Source of the DNA: JACVRX01 sp963831385 | GTDB taxonomy: Bacteria > Actinomycetota > Actinomycetes > Jiangellales > Jiangellaceae | Assembly: GCA_963831385.1 (NCBI GenBank) | Contig: CAWHPW010000012.1 | Coordinates: forward strand, 124,001-188,000 | Direction of reading: 5' to 3' | DNA: 64,000 nucleotides | Shown here: positions 34,434 through 42,733 of the stretch, in pieces | How the letters are laid out: each line of letters starts with the position of its first letter | Numbering within the stretch: the stretch's first letter is position 1 | The notes under the pieces: model-generated | Told to the model about the DNA's origin: nothing | Database searches by the model: none | What the model saw: only the letters and a program-made list of their open reading frames with translations | Translations under genes and position numbers: made by a program

Positions 34434-35571
34434 CGCCCGACCGCGGGCATGGGCCTGCGACCTCAGTGTGATCACGTCCGGCCATGACGTGGCTGACGCC
34501 CGGCTGCACCGGATCGTGGCTGCCGCCGTCCGGGCCGGGTTGTCGGTCGAGGTGCTGGCGACCGGAGATGCAGGCGGCGGCCCAGCCAACGCGGCTGTGC
34601 GAACTTGGCCACGCCGCGGACTGCTCACCCGTGCGGCGCGAGCACTGACAATGCCGTGGCGCGCCCGTGGCGCCGTGTGGATGACGCTCGATCCGGACGT
34701 GGCCGTCGGCGCTGTGGCCCCCAGCGTCGTCCGGCGCTGCCTCCGTGTCGTGGACGTGCATGAGGACTATGCAGCCCTACTCCGAGACCGCGCGTGGGCC
34801 GGTGGGTGGCGGCGTCCGCTAGCGTCCAGCCTGGTCCGACTGGCCATGATCGCCGGCGAGCGGGCGGATCTGACCGTCGTCGCTGATGAACATCTGCCGC
34901 CGCCATCGGACCGGTGTCGCAGGCGGCTGGTGGTGCGCAATCTGCCGGATCTCTCGGTGGTCGGGATCGCGAGCACAACCGAGAATGCCGGACCGCTCCG
35001 GGCCGTCTATGTCGGCGATGTGCGTCGCTCACGGGGATTGGAGACGATGATCGAGGCCGTTGCCGGTGCGGAGTCGTGGGTGCTCGACATCGTCGGTCCT
35101 GTCGACCGTGACGATGCCGCATGGCTCGACAGCCGGATGCTGCGTGCCGATGTCGCCGGTCGGGTTCGGCTGCACGGCCGACAGCCGCCTGAGTCGACAT
35201 GGCGCATCGCCACCGGCGCTGCCGTAGGCCTGGCGCTCCTCGAGGACACCCCAGCATTCCGCGCCGCCCTGCCAACCAAGGTGTACGAGTACCTCGCGGC
35301 GGGGATGGCGGTGCTGGCGACCCCGCTCCCCCGGGTCGAACGGCTGCTGGCCGAAGCAGGCGCAGGCGTAATAGTGCGAAACGCCGCCGAGGCTGCCCGG
35401 TCTCTTCGGCACTGGGCCGGGCCCGGAAGGGCTGATCTAGAGCGCCTGCGCGCGGCCGCCCGACGGTGGGGGCGGACCCTGGAGTCGTCGGAGTCGCCGT
35501 ACGACGAACTGGCCGGGGAGCTTCTGACAATGTGCAGGAACGCCGGCCGCGTCGGCGACAGCCGGCGCTGA
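34408..35571 (+). CDS. Glycosyltransferase (GT4-like)
   Basis: A 387-residue GT-B fold protein. The N-terminal half contains CDLSVITSGHDVADARLHRI and VVDVHEDYAALLRDRAW, and the C-terminal half AVYVGDVRRSRGLETMIEAV and the donor-binding LPTKVYEYLAAGMAVLATPL. It overlaps the Wzt gene by 26 bases in another frame, so the start (ATG 34408, or GTG 34402) is within that gene. The substrate is unknown. It opens a run of three consecutive glycosyltransferase genes. Confidence 0.75.
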   Translation: MLSPSRTSNARPRAWACDLSVITSGHDVADARLHRIVAAAVRAGLSVEVLATGDAGGGPANAAVRTWPRRGLLTRAARALTMPWRARGAVWMTLDPDVAVGAVAPSVVRRCLRVVDVHEDYAALLRDRAWAGGWRRPLASSLVRLAMIAGERADLTVVADEHLPPPSDRCRRRLVVRNLPDLSVVGIASTTENAGPLRAVYVGDVRRSRGLETMIEAVAGAESWVLDIVGPVDRDDAAWLDSRMLRADVAGRVRLHGRQPPESTWRIATGAAVGLALLEDTPAFRAALPTKVYEYLAAGMAVLATPLPRVERLLAEAGAGVIVRNAAEAARSLRHWAGPGRADLERLRAAARRWGRTLESSESPYDELAGELLTMCRNAGRVGDSRR

Positions 35572-35583
35572 GGCGGCGTTACG

Positions 35584-36915
35584 ATGCGAGTTCGACGCGC
35601 CGCGCGGCAGCCAACTGGATCGAAATGGAGCTTGATGTCGACGAGATTGGCGGCGCGAGTCAAACGTCGGACGGTGAACACGGCTCGTGATCTCAGCCGT
35701 CCGTTGATCGTCCATCGGGACAGCCTTCCGGCGCCGGTGCGGTCCGCGCTTCGGCGCGCTCACCGTGCTCTGCCAGTGAGAATCCGTCGCGCTCTTCAGA
35801 ACCCACCGGTCGCGCCGGTGATCGAGGAAGAACTGCCGCCGCGGCCACCGGTGAGACCGGCGAAGGTGCGCCTGCTCGTCGGTCCGGCGAACTTCGCCGG
35901 CCAAGGCTGGCAATGGGCACGGGCTGCGGAACGGCATCTTCCCGATGTCGCAGCGGAGGCGTTCGCCTTCGTCAAGGGCTCACTCGACTTTCCGGTCGAC
36001 TACGGCGTTCCCGTCGCGATGTACGCCAACTCGCCTCGGTGGCAGGAGGACCAGGAACGACACGTCTTGACGTCGTACACCCACGTACTGGTGGAGGCAG
36101 AGCGGCCGGTGCTAGGCACCCGGTACGGATCGACGTGCGACGGTGAGCTCAAGGTGCTGCTCAAGGGTGGCCTGAACGTGGGCTTCATTGCGCACGGCTC
36201 GGACGTCAGAATCCCCAGCCGGCACGCCCGGGAGAACGAGTGGTCCCCGTTCGTCGACACCAGCTGGGAAGTGGTTCCCGTTCTCGAGCGGAACGCTACT
36301 CGCAACGTCATGATCATGGCCGATTACGACGGCCATCTGTTCGTGTCGACGCCTGACCTGCTCGAGTATGTGCAACGCTCGGTGTGGTGCCCGGTGATCG
36401 TCGACCCGGCGGTCTGGACAGCGGACTCTCCGCCGATGCAACGTCGGCTGCCGCTCGCGGTGCACGCGCCGAGCAACGAGCGCATCAAGGGTTCGGACCT
36501 GATCGACCCGGTGCTTCAGCTACTGGCCGATCGCGGCCTGATCGAGTACCGGCGAATTCGAGGTGTACAGCCGGAGCAGATGCCAGCTGTCTATCGTGAG
36601 GCAGACATCGTGCTCGACCAGTTCAGGATTGGCAGTTACGGAGTCGCCGCCTGCGAGGCGATGGCGGCCGGTCGAGTCGTCCTCGGCCACGTCACGCCAG
36701 CGGTCCGGCAGACCGTTCTCGATCTCACCGGCATGCTCCTGCCGATCGTGGAGGCCACTCCGGCCTCCCTGGAGGACGTCATGCTCGGTCTTCTCGACGA
36801 CCGATCGAGGTCGATCGCAGCGGGAGCCGCCGGACCAGCCTTCGTCCGCGAGATTCACGATGGACGTAGGTCTGCCACGGCGCTGTCGGAATTCCTGTTG
36901 GGCGAAGCCGCGTGA
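35584..36915 (+). CDS. Glycosyltransferase-like protein of the polysaccharide cluster
   Basis: Up to 443 residues. A basic N-terminus (about 60 residues) precedes a GT-B fold; the recognisable parts are LLVGPANFAGQGWQWARAAE and FIAHGSDVRIPSRHARENEW in the first half, and AVYREADIVLDQFRIGSYG followed by ACEAMAAGRVVLG in the second, a pattern shared by many group 1 transferases. It has no signal peptide. ATG 35584 is used; an in-frame ATG 35635 would remove 17 basic residues. It ends in GTGA overlap with the next transferase. Donor and acceptor are unknown. Confidence 0.7.
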   Translation: MRVRRAARQPTGSKWSLMSTRLAARVKRRTVNTARDLSRPLIVHRDSLPAPVRSALRRAHRALPVRIRRALQNPPVAPVIEEELPPRPPVRPAKVRLLVGPANFAGQGWQWARAAERHLPDVAAEAFAFVKGSLDFPVDYGVPVAMYANSPRWQEDQERHVLTSYTHVLVEAERPVLGTRYGSTCDGELKVLLKGGLNVGFIAHGSDVRIPSRHARENEWSPFVDTSWEVVPVLERNATRNVMIMADYDGHLFVSTPDLLEYVQRSVWCPVIVDPAVWTADSPPMQRRLPLAVHAPSNERIKGSDLIDPVLQLLADRGLIEYRRIRGVQPEQMPAVYREADIVLDQFRIGSYGVAACEAMAAGRVVLGHVTPAVRQTVLDLTGMLLPIVEATPASLEDVMLGLLDDRSRSIAAGAAGPAFVREIHDGRRSATALSEFLLGEAA

Positions 36916-38534
36916 CTGACCTACTCGACGAGTTCGATCTGGCCGACGAGATCGACAACGCGTCCGACGTCCCGCACGTCGTGATGATGGCGGGGAACAA
37001 CTTCCTGGTCGACACCCGCGCATTGAAGTCAGCCGTATCTGTTGCTCAGTGGAAACTGCGGGTCACGGCGATCGGCCTGGCCGAGCGCGGCGTCAGGGGA
37101 GAGCGACAGATCGGCGACGTGCGGCTGCTGTCCCCAGCGATCCCACCCCGTGCCTTGGTGACCGGCCTGCGCTATCGGCTCAGCGCACTGCGTCCGTGGT
37201 TCACCAGCCAGGCTGAGTACAAACGCGCGCTTGGCCGGTGGGAGTACGGCACCAGGGAGCTCCGCGGAGATCGCGGTCGCGACGCCCGCATGCGAATGCG
37301 CAACGGCGCTCCGCCGCAGTCTCCGGCGGGTTTCCGGCTGGGTCGAGCTGCCCGGTGGCGGTTGCTCCGACTGCGGCGGGTTCTCCTGGCCGTTCGAGCC
37401 GCTCCACTTCGGCGAGCCCGCCGTGGGAACGAGGGAATCGGCTCCGGTCGCCAACTGCTCCTGACGACCTACCGCCGTCTCTCGCTCGCACGATGGCGTC
37501 GAATTCTCCCGGAGATCATCGACCAGGATCTGGTGATCGGGCGGATGCTCGACCGGCTTCGCCCGGACGTCATTCATGTTCATGACGTGTTCATGCTGGG
37601 TATCGCCGCCCGGGCGGCGCACCGGTTCGCGCTGGAAGGCCGGGACGTCAAGATCATCTACGACGCACACGAATACCTCCCCGGGATCGCGGTGATCGCC
37701 CCCCGCCGGATCGCCGCATACTGCGACCTGGAGAAGGAGTTCATACAGGATGCGGACCGGGTGGTCACCGTATCCGAGCCGCTGGCGCAGTGGCTGCAGC
37801 GCGACCACGGGCTGGATCGGCTTCCGGACGTCGTCTTGAATGCGCCCGTCGAGGCGCCGACGGACACTGTGCCGAGCACGGTCCGCGAATTGGCCGACTT
37901 GCCACCGGACGCGCCGCTCCTCGTCTACGTGGGCGGCGTCAACCGTGCCCGGGGCATCAACACGGTCGTCCGCGCGTTGCCGGCCCTCCCCGGCATCCAC
38001 GTCGTGGTGGTCGCTCGTGGCAACTCGGTGACCCAGGAGCTCCACCAACTCGCCGAGCGGCTCGGCGTCGGCGACCGGTTCCATCTCGCGCCGTACGTGG
38101 ATCCTGAGCTGGTGCCGAGCTATATCCGGCCGGCGACGGTCGGGATCAGCCCGCTGCTCCGCGCTCCGAATCACGACATCGCCGTCACCAACAAGTTCTG
38201 TGAGTACATCGCCGCGGGACTGCCGATCGTGACCAGCGACACCCCGGCTCAGGCTGAGCTGGTTCGTGACCTCGACCTCGGAGCCGTGCATGTCGCCGGG
38301 GACGTCGACGACTGTGCCAGAGCGATCCGAGCAGTCCTGGCTGACCGTGACCGGCTAGCGCGCCGGATCAGTTCCGATGCCGAACTCCGCCACCGGTTCT
38401 CCTGGGCCGCCCAGGCCGAGACGCTGCGAACGGTCTATGACGAGCTCTTGGGAAAGCTGCCCGAACAGGCGTGGGCGTCTGATGCCACCAGGGTGGACCG
38501 GCTGGTCACCAACGGAGAGGAAGAAGATGCCTGA
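36912..38534 (+). CDS. Glycosyltransferase family 4-like, with Arg-rich insertion
   Basis: A 540-residue GT-B protein, longer than usual. After an N-terminal strand (VVMMAGNNFLVDTRALKSA) there is an insertion at about residues 95-170 that is very rich in Arg (for example RLGRAARWRLLRLRRVLLAV), perhaps a membrane-binding surface. Core blocks follow: DVIHVHDVFMLGIAARAAHR, IYDAHEYLPGIAVI, VYVGGVNRARGINTVVRALP and NKFCEYIAAGLPIVTSDTPA. It overlaps the previous gene by GTGA and the next by eight bases, so it is inside an operon running into the wbpD-like gene. Substrate unknown. Confidence 0.75.
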   Translation: MTDLLDEFDLADEIDNASDVPHVVMMAGNNFLVDTRALKSAVSVAQWKLRVTAIGLAERGVRGERQIGDVRLLSPAIPPRALVTGLRYRLSALRPWFTSQAEYKRALGRWEYGTRELRGDRGRDARMRMRNGAPPQSPAGFRLGRAARWRLLRLRRVLLAVRAAPLRRARRGNEGIGSGRQLLLTTYRRLSLARWRRILPEIIDQDLVIGRMLDRLRPDVIHVHDVFMLGIAARAAHRFALEGRDVKIIYDAHEYLPGIAVIAPRRIAAYCDLEKEFIQDADRVVTVSEPLAQWLQRDHGLDRLPDVVLNAPVEAPTDTVPSTVRELADLPPDAPLLVYVGGVNRARGINTVVRALPALPGIHVVVVARGNSVTQELHQLAERLGVGDRFHLAPYVDPELVPSYIRPATVGISPLLRAPNHDIAVTNKFCEYIAAGLPIVTSDTPAQAELVRDLDLGAVHVAGDVDDCARAIRAVLADRDRLARRISSDAELRHRFSWAAQAETLRTVYDELLGKLPEQAWASDATRVDRLVTNGEEEDA

Positions 38535-39159
38535 CGTGAGCACTCGCATTCTGCCGACGGCGGACGTCGACGATCGCGCTTCGATCGGGGCCGGGTCGGC
38601 GGTGTGGCATCTCGCTCAGGTGCGCGAGAACGCGACGCTCGGGAAGAACTGTGTCATCGGTCGCGGTGCCTACATCGGGACCGGCGTACGCGTCGGCGAC
38701 AACTGCAAGATCCAGAACTACGCGCTGGTCTACGAGCCGGCCGTGCTCGAAGACGGCGTGTTCGTCGGTCCGGCCGTCGTGCTGACCAACGACACCTTTC
38801 CCCGGTCGGTGACCCCCACCGGAGAGCTCAAGCGGGGCGACGATTGGCACGCCGTCGGTGTCACGCTCCGAGAGGGCAGCTCCGTCGGCGCACGGGCGGT
38901 CTGCGTGGCCCCCGTCACGGTGGGACGCTGGGCGACGGTGGCCGCTGGCGCGGTCGTCACCCGAGACGTGCCAGACTTTGCCCTGGTCGCGGGCGTGCCA
39001 GCTCGGCAGATCAAGTGGGTCGGCCGAGCGGGGCTGCCCCTGGTGCGGCTCTCGGGCAACCGTTGGCGTTGTCCGGAGACCGACGAGGAGTACGTCGAGG
39101 AAGCCGGGCGCCTCACCCCACTGAAGAACGCCGCAGAGCCGAACGAGGAGAACGAATGA
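38527..39159 (+). CDS. wbpD: UDP-2-acetamido-3-amino-glucuronate N-acetyltransferase (WbpD/WlbB-like)
   Basis: A 210-residue left-handed beta-helix acetyltransferase with hexapeptide repeats (for example VIGRGAYIGTGVRVGDNCKI, then LEDGVFVGPAVVLTND and VAPVTVGRWATVAAGAVVTR). It would transfer acetyl from acetyl-CoA to the 3-amino group of UDP-GlcNAc(3NH2)A, the last step to UDP-GlcNAc3NAcA. The N-terminal WHLAQVRENATLGKNCVIG and the NDTFPRS segment fit the WbpD branch. ATG 38527 has a GGAGAGGAAG Shine-Dalgarno and overlaps the upstream stop; the TGA overlaps the aminotransferase ATG (ATGA). The name rests on adjacent aminotransferase, oxidoreductase and dehydrogenase genes. Confidence 0.83.
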   Translation: MPDVSTRILPTADVDDRASIGAGSAVWHLAQVRENATLGKNCVIGRGAYIGTGVRVGDNCKIQNYALVYEPAVLEDGVFVGPAVVLTNDTFPRSVTPTGELKRGDDWHAVGVTLREGSSVGARAVCVAPVTVGRWATVAAGAVVTRDVPDFALVAGVPARQIKWVGRAGLPLVRLSGNRWRCPETDEEYVEEAGRLTPLKNAAEPNEENE

Positions 39160-40247
39160 GACCCGGGACGATCCCGGCCGCGCAACCGATCATCGGCGAC
39201 GAAGAACGGTCGGCGGTCGACCGGGTCCTGCGCAGCGGCATGGTCGCGCAGGGCCCGGAGGTGGCGGCGTTCGAGCGGGAGTTCGCCGACGCCCTGGTTG
39301 CGGGCCGGGTCACCGTCGCCGTCAACTCTGGCACGGCCGGTCTGCACCTGGGGCTGCTCGCTGCAGGTATCGGCTCAGGCGACGAGGTGATCGTCCCCTC
39401 GTTCACGTTCGCCGCGACGGCGAACTCAGTCGCGCTGGCCGGAGCCACGCCGGTATTCGCCGACATCGAAGGCGACTACTTCGGTCTGGACCCGGCCGCA
39501 GTCGAATCGGTCGTCACCGCGAAGACGGCCGCCATCATGCCGGTTCATCTCTACGGGCACCCAGCCGACGTCACCGGGCTCACGGCGATTGCGCAACGGC
39601 ACGGTTTGCAGCTGTTCGAGGACGCTGCCCAGGCCCACGGCGCCACCTGGCACGGCGCGCCGGTCGGATCATTCGGCGCGTTCGCGATGTTCAGCCTGTA
39701 CCCGACGAAGAACATGACCTCGGTCGAAGGTGGCATGGTCTCGTGTGCGTCTGAGGAGATCGCTCGGCGACTGCGGCTGTTGCGCAATCAAGGCATGGAG
39801 CGGCGGTACGAAAACGAGATCGTGGGCTTCAACGCCCGGATGACCGACGTGCACGCCGCCATCGGACGAGTCCAGCTCGCCCGGTTACCGGGCTGGACGG
39901 ACCGGCGCCAGGCCAACGCACGTTTCCTGGACCGGCATCTCGAGGGCGTCACCGTTCCGCAGGTCGCCGAGCACGCAACCCACGTCTATCACCAGTACAC
40001 GATTCGGGTGAGTGACGACCGTGACGGGTTTGCCAAGGCGCTCCTGGAAGAGCACGGTGTCGGCACCGGGGTGTACTACCCGATTCCCAACCATCGACTG
40101 CCGTCCTTCGCGCTGGCACTAGATCTGCCGCAGACCGAGCAGGCGGCGCGCGAGGTACTGTCCTTGCCCGTGCACCCCTCGCTGTCGGACGACGATCTGG
40201 ACCGCATCGTCACGGCGGTGAACACCGTGGCGAAGGCGGGAGCCTGA
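39156..40247 (+). CDS. wbpE: DegT/DnrJ/EryC1 PLP aminotransferase (WbpE-like)
   Basis: A 363-residue sugar aminotransferase that would add an amino group to the 3-keto sugar nucleotide using glutamate and PLP. It shows VNSGTAGLHLGLLAAGIGSG, VPSFTFAATANSVALAGATP, EDAAQAHGATWHG, and the PLP-binding Lys in SLYPTKNMTSVEGGM, followed by NARMTDVHAAIGRVQL and VYYPIPNHRLPSF. ATG 39156 has GAGGAG upstream and overlaps the acetyltransferase stop (ATGA); its own TGA overlaps the next ATG. In the WbpA/B/E/D pathway it acts on UDP-3-keto-GlcNAcA, and all partners are present here. Confidence 0.88.
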   Translation: MRPGTIPAAQPIIGDEERSAVDRVLRSGMVAQGPEVAAFEREFADALVAGRVTVAVNSGTAGLHLGLLAAGIGSGDEVIVPSFTFAATANSVALAGATPVFADIEGDYFGLDPAAVESVVTAKTAAIMPVHLYGHPADVTGLTAIAQRHGLQLFEDAAQAHGATWHGAPVGSFGAFAMFSLYPTKNMTSVEGGMVSCASEEIARRLRLLRNQGMERRYENEIVGFNARMTDVHAAIGRVQLARLPGWTDRRQANARFLDRHLEGVTVPQVAEHATHVYHQYTIRVSDDRDGFAKALLEEHGVGTGVYYPIPNHRLPSFALALDLPQTEQAAREVLSLPVHPSLSDDDLDRIVTAVNTVAKAGA

Positions 40248-41239
40248 TGACAACGCTGCGGGCCGGACTGATCGGTCTCGGCATGATGGGCCGGCACCAT
40301 GCCCGGGTGCTGAGGTCGCTGGAGGGCGTCGAGCTCGTGGCCGTCGCCGATCCGGGCGGCGATCCCCATGGAGTAGCCGGCGGATTCGAGGTACGGCCCG
40401 ACGTCGAAACGCTGATCAAGACCGGAATCGACTACTGCACTGTGGCCGCGCCGACCGCACACCACGAACAGATCGGCCTGACCCTTGCCGACGCCGGGGT
40501 GCACGCCATGATCGAGAAGCCGCTCGCCCAGGACATCCTGGCGGCGCGCAGGCTCGAGGAGGCCTTCAGACGGGCGGGGCTCATCGGCGCTGTCGGGCAT
40601 ATCGAGCGGTACAACCCGGCCTTGCAGAGTCTGCGGGACCGGCTCGAGGCCGGCGAGCTCGGTGAGGTCTACCAGATCATCACCCGCCGCCAAGGCCCGT
40701 TCCCGGCCCGGATTGCCGACGTCGGCGTGGTCAAGGACCTCGCCACCCACGACATCGATCTCACCGCATGGGTCGCGCAGCAGCCCTACGCATCGGTGGC
40801 GGCCCGGACGGCCAACAAGAGCGGCCGAGAGCATGAAGACCTCGTGGCAGTCACTGGGCAACTCGTCGACGGTACTGTGACCAGCCACTTGGTCAACTGG
40901 CTGTCGCCGATGAAGGAGCGGATCACCGTGGTCACAGGCGACCGGGGCACCTTCGTCGCTGACACGCTGCACGCCGATCTGACCTTCCACGCCAACGGCG
41001 TCGTCCCCACCGAGTGGGATGACATCGCCCAGTTCCGCGGTGTGACCGAAGGCGACATGATCCGTTACGCGATATCGAAGCCAGAACCATTACGCACCGA
41101 GCACGAGGTGTTCCGCGATGCGCTTCTCGGCAAGGACACTGACATCGTGACGATGGAGCAGGGTCTGGCCACGGTCGCCGTGGCCGAGGCCGTGATCGAA
41201 TCGGCCAGGTCCGGCCGAACCGTCGATATCCCGCATTGA
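40247..41239 (+). CDS. wbpB: Gfo/Idh/MocA oxidoreductase, UDP-GlcNAcA 3-dehydrogenase (WbpB-like)
   Basis: A 330-residue NAD-dependent oxidoreductase. The Rossmann motif is GLIGLGMMGRHHARVLRSL, followed by VAAPTAHHEQIGLTLADAG, the catalytic MIEKPLAQDI, and the C-terminal VGHIERYNPALQSLRDRLEA and KDLATHDIDLTAWV. WbpB oxidises C3 of UDP-GlcNAcA to give the keto sugar for WbpE. Its start shares TGATG with the aminotransferase stop. Immediately adjacent partners and operon structure make this role likely, though other members of the family act on different sugars. Confidence 0.85.
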   Translation: MTTLRAGLIGLGMMGRHHARVLRSLEGVELVAVADPGGDPHGVAGGFEVRPDVETLIKTGIDYCTVAAPTAHHEQIGLTLADAGVHAMIEKPLAQDILAARRLEEAFRRAGLIGAVGHIERYNPALQSLRDRLEAGELGEVYQIITRRQGPFPARIADVGVVKDLATHDIDLTAWVAQQPYASVAARTANKSGREHEDLVAVTGQLVDGTVTSHLVNWLSPMKERITVVTGDRGTFVADTLHADLTFHANGVVPTEWDDIAQFRGVTEGDMIRYAISKPEPLRTEHEVFRDALLGKDTDIVTMEQGLATVAVAEAVIESARSGRTVDIPH

Positions 41240-41251
41240 CTGGACGAACAG

Positions 41252-41902
41252 GTGGCGGTCAGCACGCCTGAGCGGGGGCCGGCTGCGAAGTTCTGGGACG
41301 AGCGTCATCGCCGCGTCGATGACGTCCGCTCGGGCGGTCATGTGGGCTACGACGCTGGGTCGAACGAAATCCTCTACGCGGTCCGGCTCGGACGGCTGGT
41401 GGAGATCATCGGCGATCTCACCGAGGGCGCCGCTCCGTTGCGTGTGCTCGATGCGGGATGCGGCAAGGGCTGGTTCGCCCGGGCCATGGGCCGGTTTGGC
41501 CACCGAGTCGACGGTATCGACGTCAGCGATCACGCGATCGAGCGGTGCCGACGGCTCAAGGGGCCGTTCGAGCGATACGAGGTCTCGGCGCTGGACAGCT
41601 GGCGTCCGCCGTACTTGTACGACGTTGTCTACAGCGTGGACGTCTTGTTCCACATCATGGACGACGAGCTCTGGCGGACCAGCGTGGTCAACCTCGGCTC
41701 GGTGCTGAGGCTGGGTGGGCAGCTCGTCATCGCCGAGCACGACAGCGAGACCGACCGGACGTGGTCGGACTATCAACGGACCAGGGCTTTGTCCCGGTAT
41801 CGCTCGCTGCTCGAACCACGAGGGATGCGCTATGAACGTTTTGTGCCCAACCGGTTCCGTGGCGGGCCGGTCGGGTTCCTGGTGATGACGAAGGTGTGCT
41901 GA
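41252..41902 (+). CDS. Class I SAM-dependent methyltransferase
   Basis: A 216-residue methyltransferase with the SAM-binding motif I VLDAGCGKGWFARAMGRFG, motif II acidic VDGIDVSDHAIERC, a motif IV-like YDVVYSVDVLFHIMDD, and LGSVLRLGGQLVIAEHDSE. It is in the polysaccharide operon, 12 bases after the wbpB stop, so a sugar or acyl/aglycone position on the glycan is a probable target, but this is an inference. GTG 41252 is the start. Its TGA overlaps the ATG of the next gene (TGATG). Confidence 0.8.
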   Translation: MAVSTPERGPAAKFWDERHRRVDDVRSGGHVGYDAGSNEILYAVRLGRLVEIIGDLTEGAAPLRVLDAGCGKGWFARAMGRFGHRVDGIDVSDHAIERCRRLKGPFERYEVSALDSWRPPYLYDVVYSVDVLFHIMDDELWRTSVVNLGSVLRLGGQLVIAEHDSETDRTWSDYQRTRALSRYRSLLEPRGMRYERFVPNRFRGGPVGFLVMTKVC

Positions 41903-42649
41903 TGAGGCTGCCGCAGTTCCTCCACGAAATCGTCTTCGCGACCGCCGTCCTCGATGCGACCGGACATCGATGGGATTGGCCGGACGACCTGCAGGTGCGG
42001 GTGGGACAGCCCGATATGGCGAATGCCGAGGAGGCCGTCCTGATGGTGGTCGATCTCGACCCGGACCGGGCCGCGGACGAAGCGCAACGACTCCGAGGGG
42101 CTCCGCTGGACGCGACCGTGGTGATCCTGGTCGCGCCCTCGCCGGAGCAGGTCCCCGTCGGCACGCTGGTCGACATTCTGGTCGCTGGTGGCGTCCAGGC
42201 CCTGCACGCGTTGCCGGTGACCGAGGACGGTCTCGGTACCGTGATAGCGGGCCGGCGCAGCCTCGGCGAAGCCGCCTCTATCGCGCGGTATTTGGATCCG
42301 CGCCGCGAGCTCCATGTCACGCCCTGGTGCGGCCCTGTTGCGGATCATGGCCGAGCGCGTCCTGGAAGGGGCCGGCTGGCGCGCACTGGAAGTAGCTGTA
42401 GGCCGGGAACGGCAGGCGAGGTTGGCGGCGGATCGCGAGCGCGACGAGGCCCGGGCCGCTGCGGCGGCCGCGCGGCAGCAACTGTCCAACCTGCGGGCGA
42501 TCCACGAGCGGCAGACGGCTGATCTGAGGGCAAAGTTGGCCGCGGCCGATTCCCGGGTCCAGCGAATCCTGGCGAGCACCCCATACCGGCTGGCGCGTGC
42601 GGTCAGTTCGCCGGTTCGGGTGCTGAAGTCGCGGTCCCCCTCCCGCTGA
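41902..42649 (+). CDS. Cluster protein of unknown function with C-terminal coiled coil; probable frameshift near 42300
   Basis: Not recognised. The first reading frame from ATG 41902 (FLHEIVFATAVLDATGHRWD, then EEAVLMVVDLDPDRAADEAQ) keeps good codon use to about 42310, then becomes poor though open to 42522. A second frame with good codon use starts about there (in-frame ATG 42314) and ends at 42649. That part encodes a coiled coil (RERQARLAADRERDEARAAA) and ends LASTPYRLARAVSSPVRVL, the S-x-x-R-L-a-P-x-R tail seen at the end of many glycan-cluster transferases. A one-base indel joining them to about 248 residues is likelier than two genes overlapping by 200 bases. It follows the methyltransferase by TGATG. 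Confidence 0.55.
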
Positions 42650-42733
42650 GCGCGCGACTGATACGGCGACGATCACGACACGAGGTACCCTGTCCGCCGT
42701 TGTCAATTCGCATCCGCCGTAGCGGGGTCGTTC

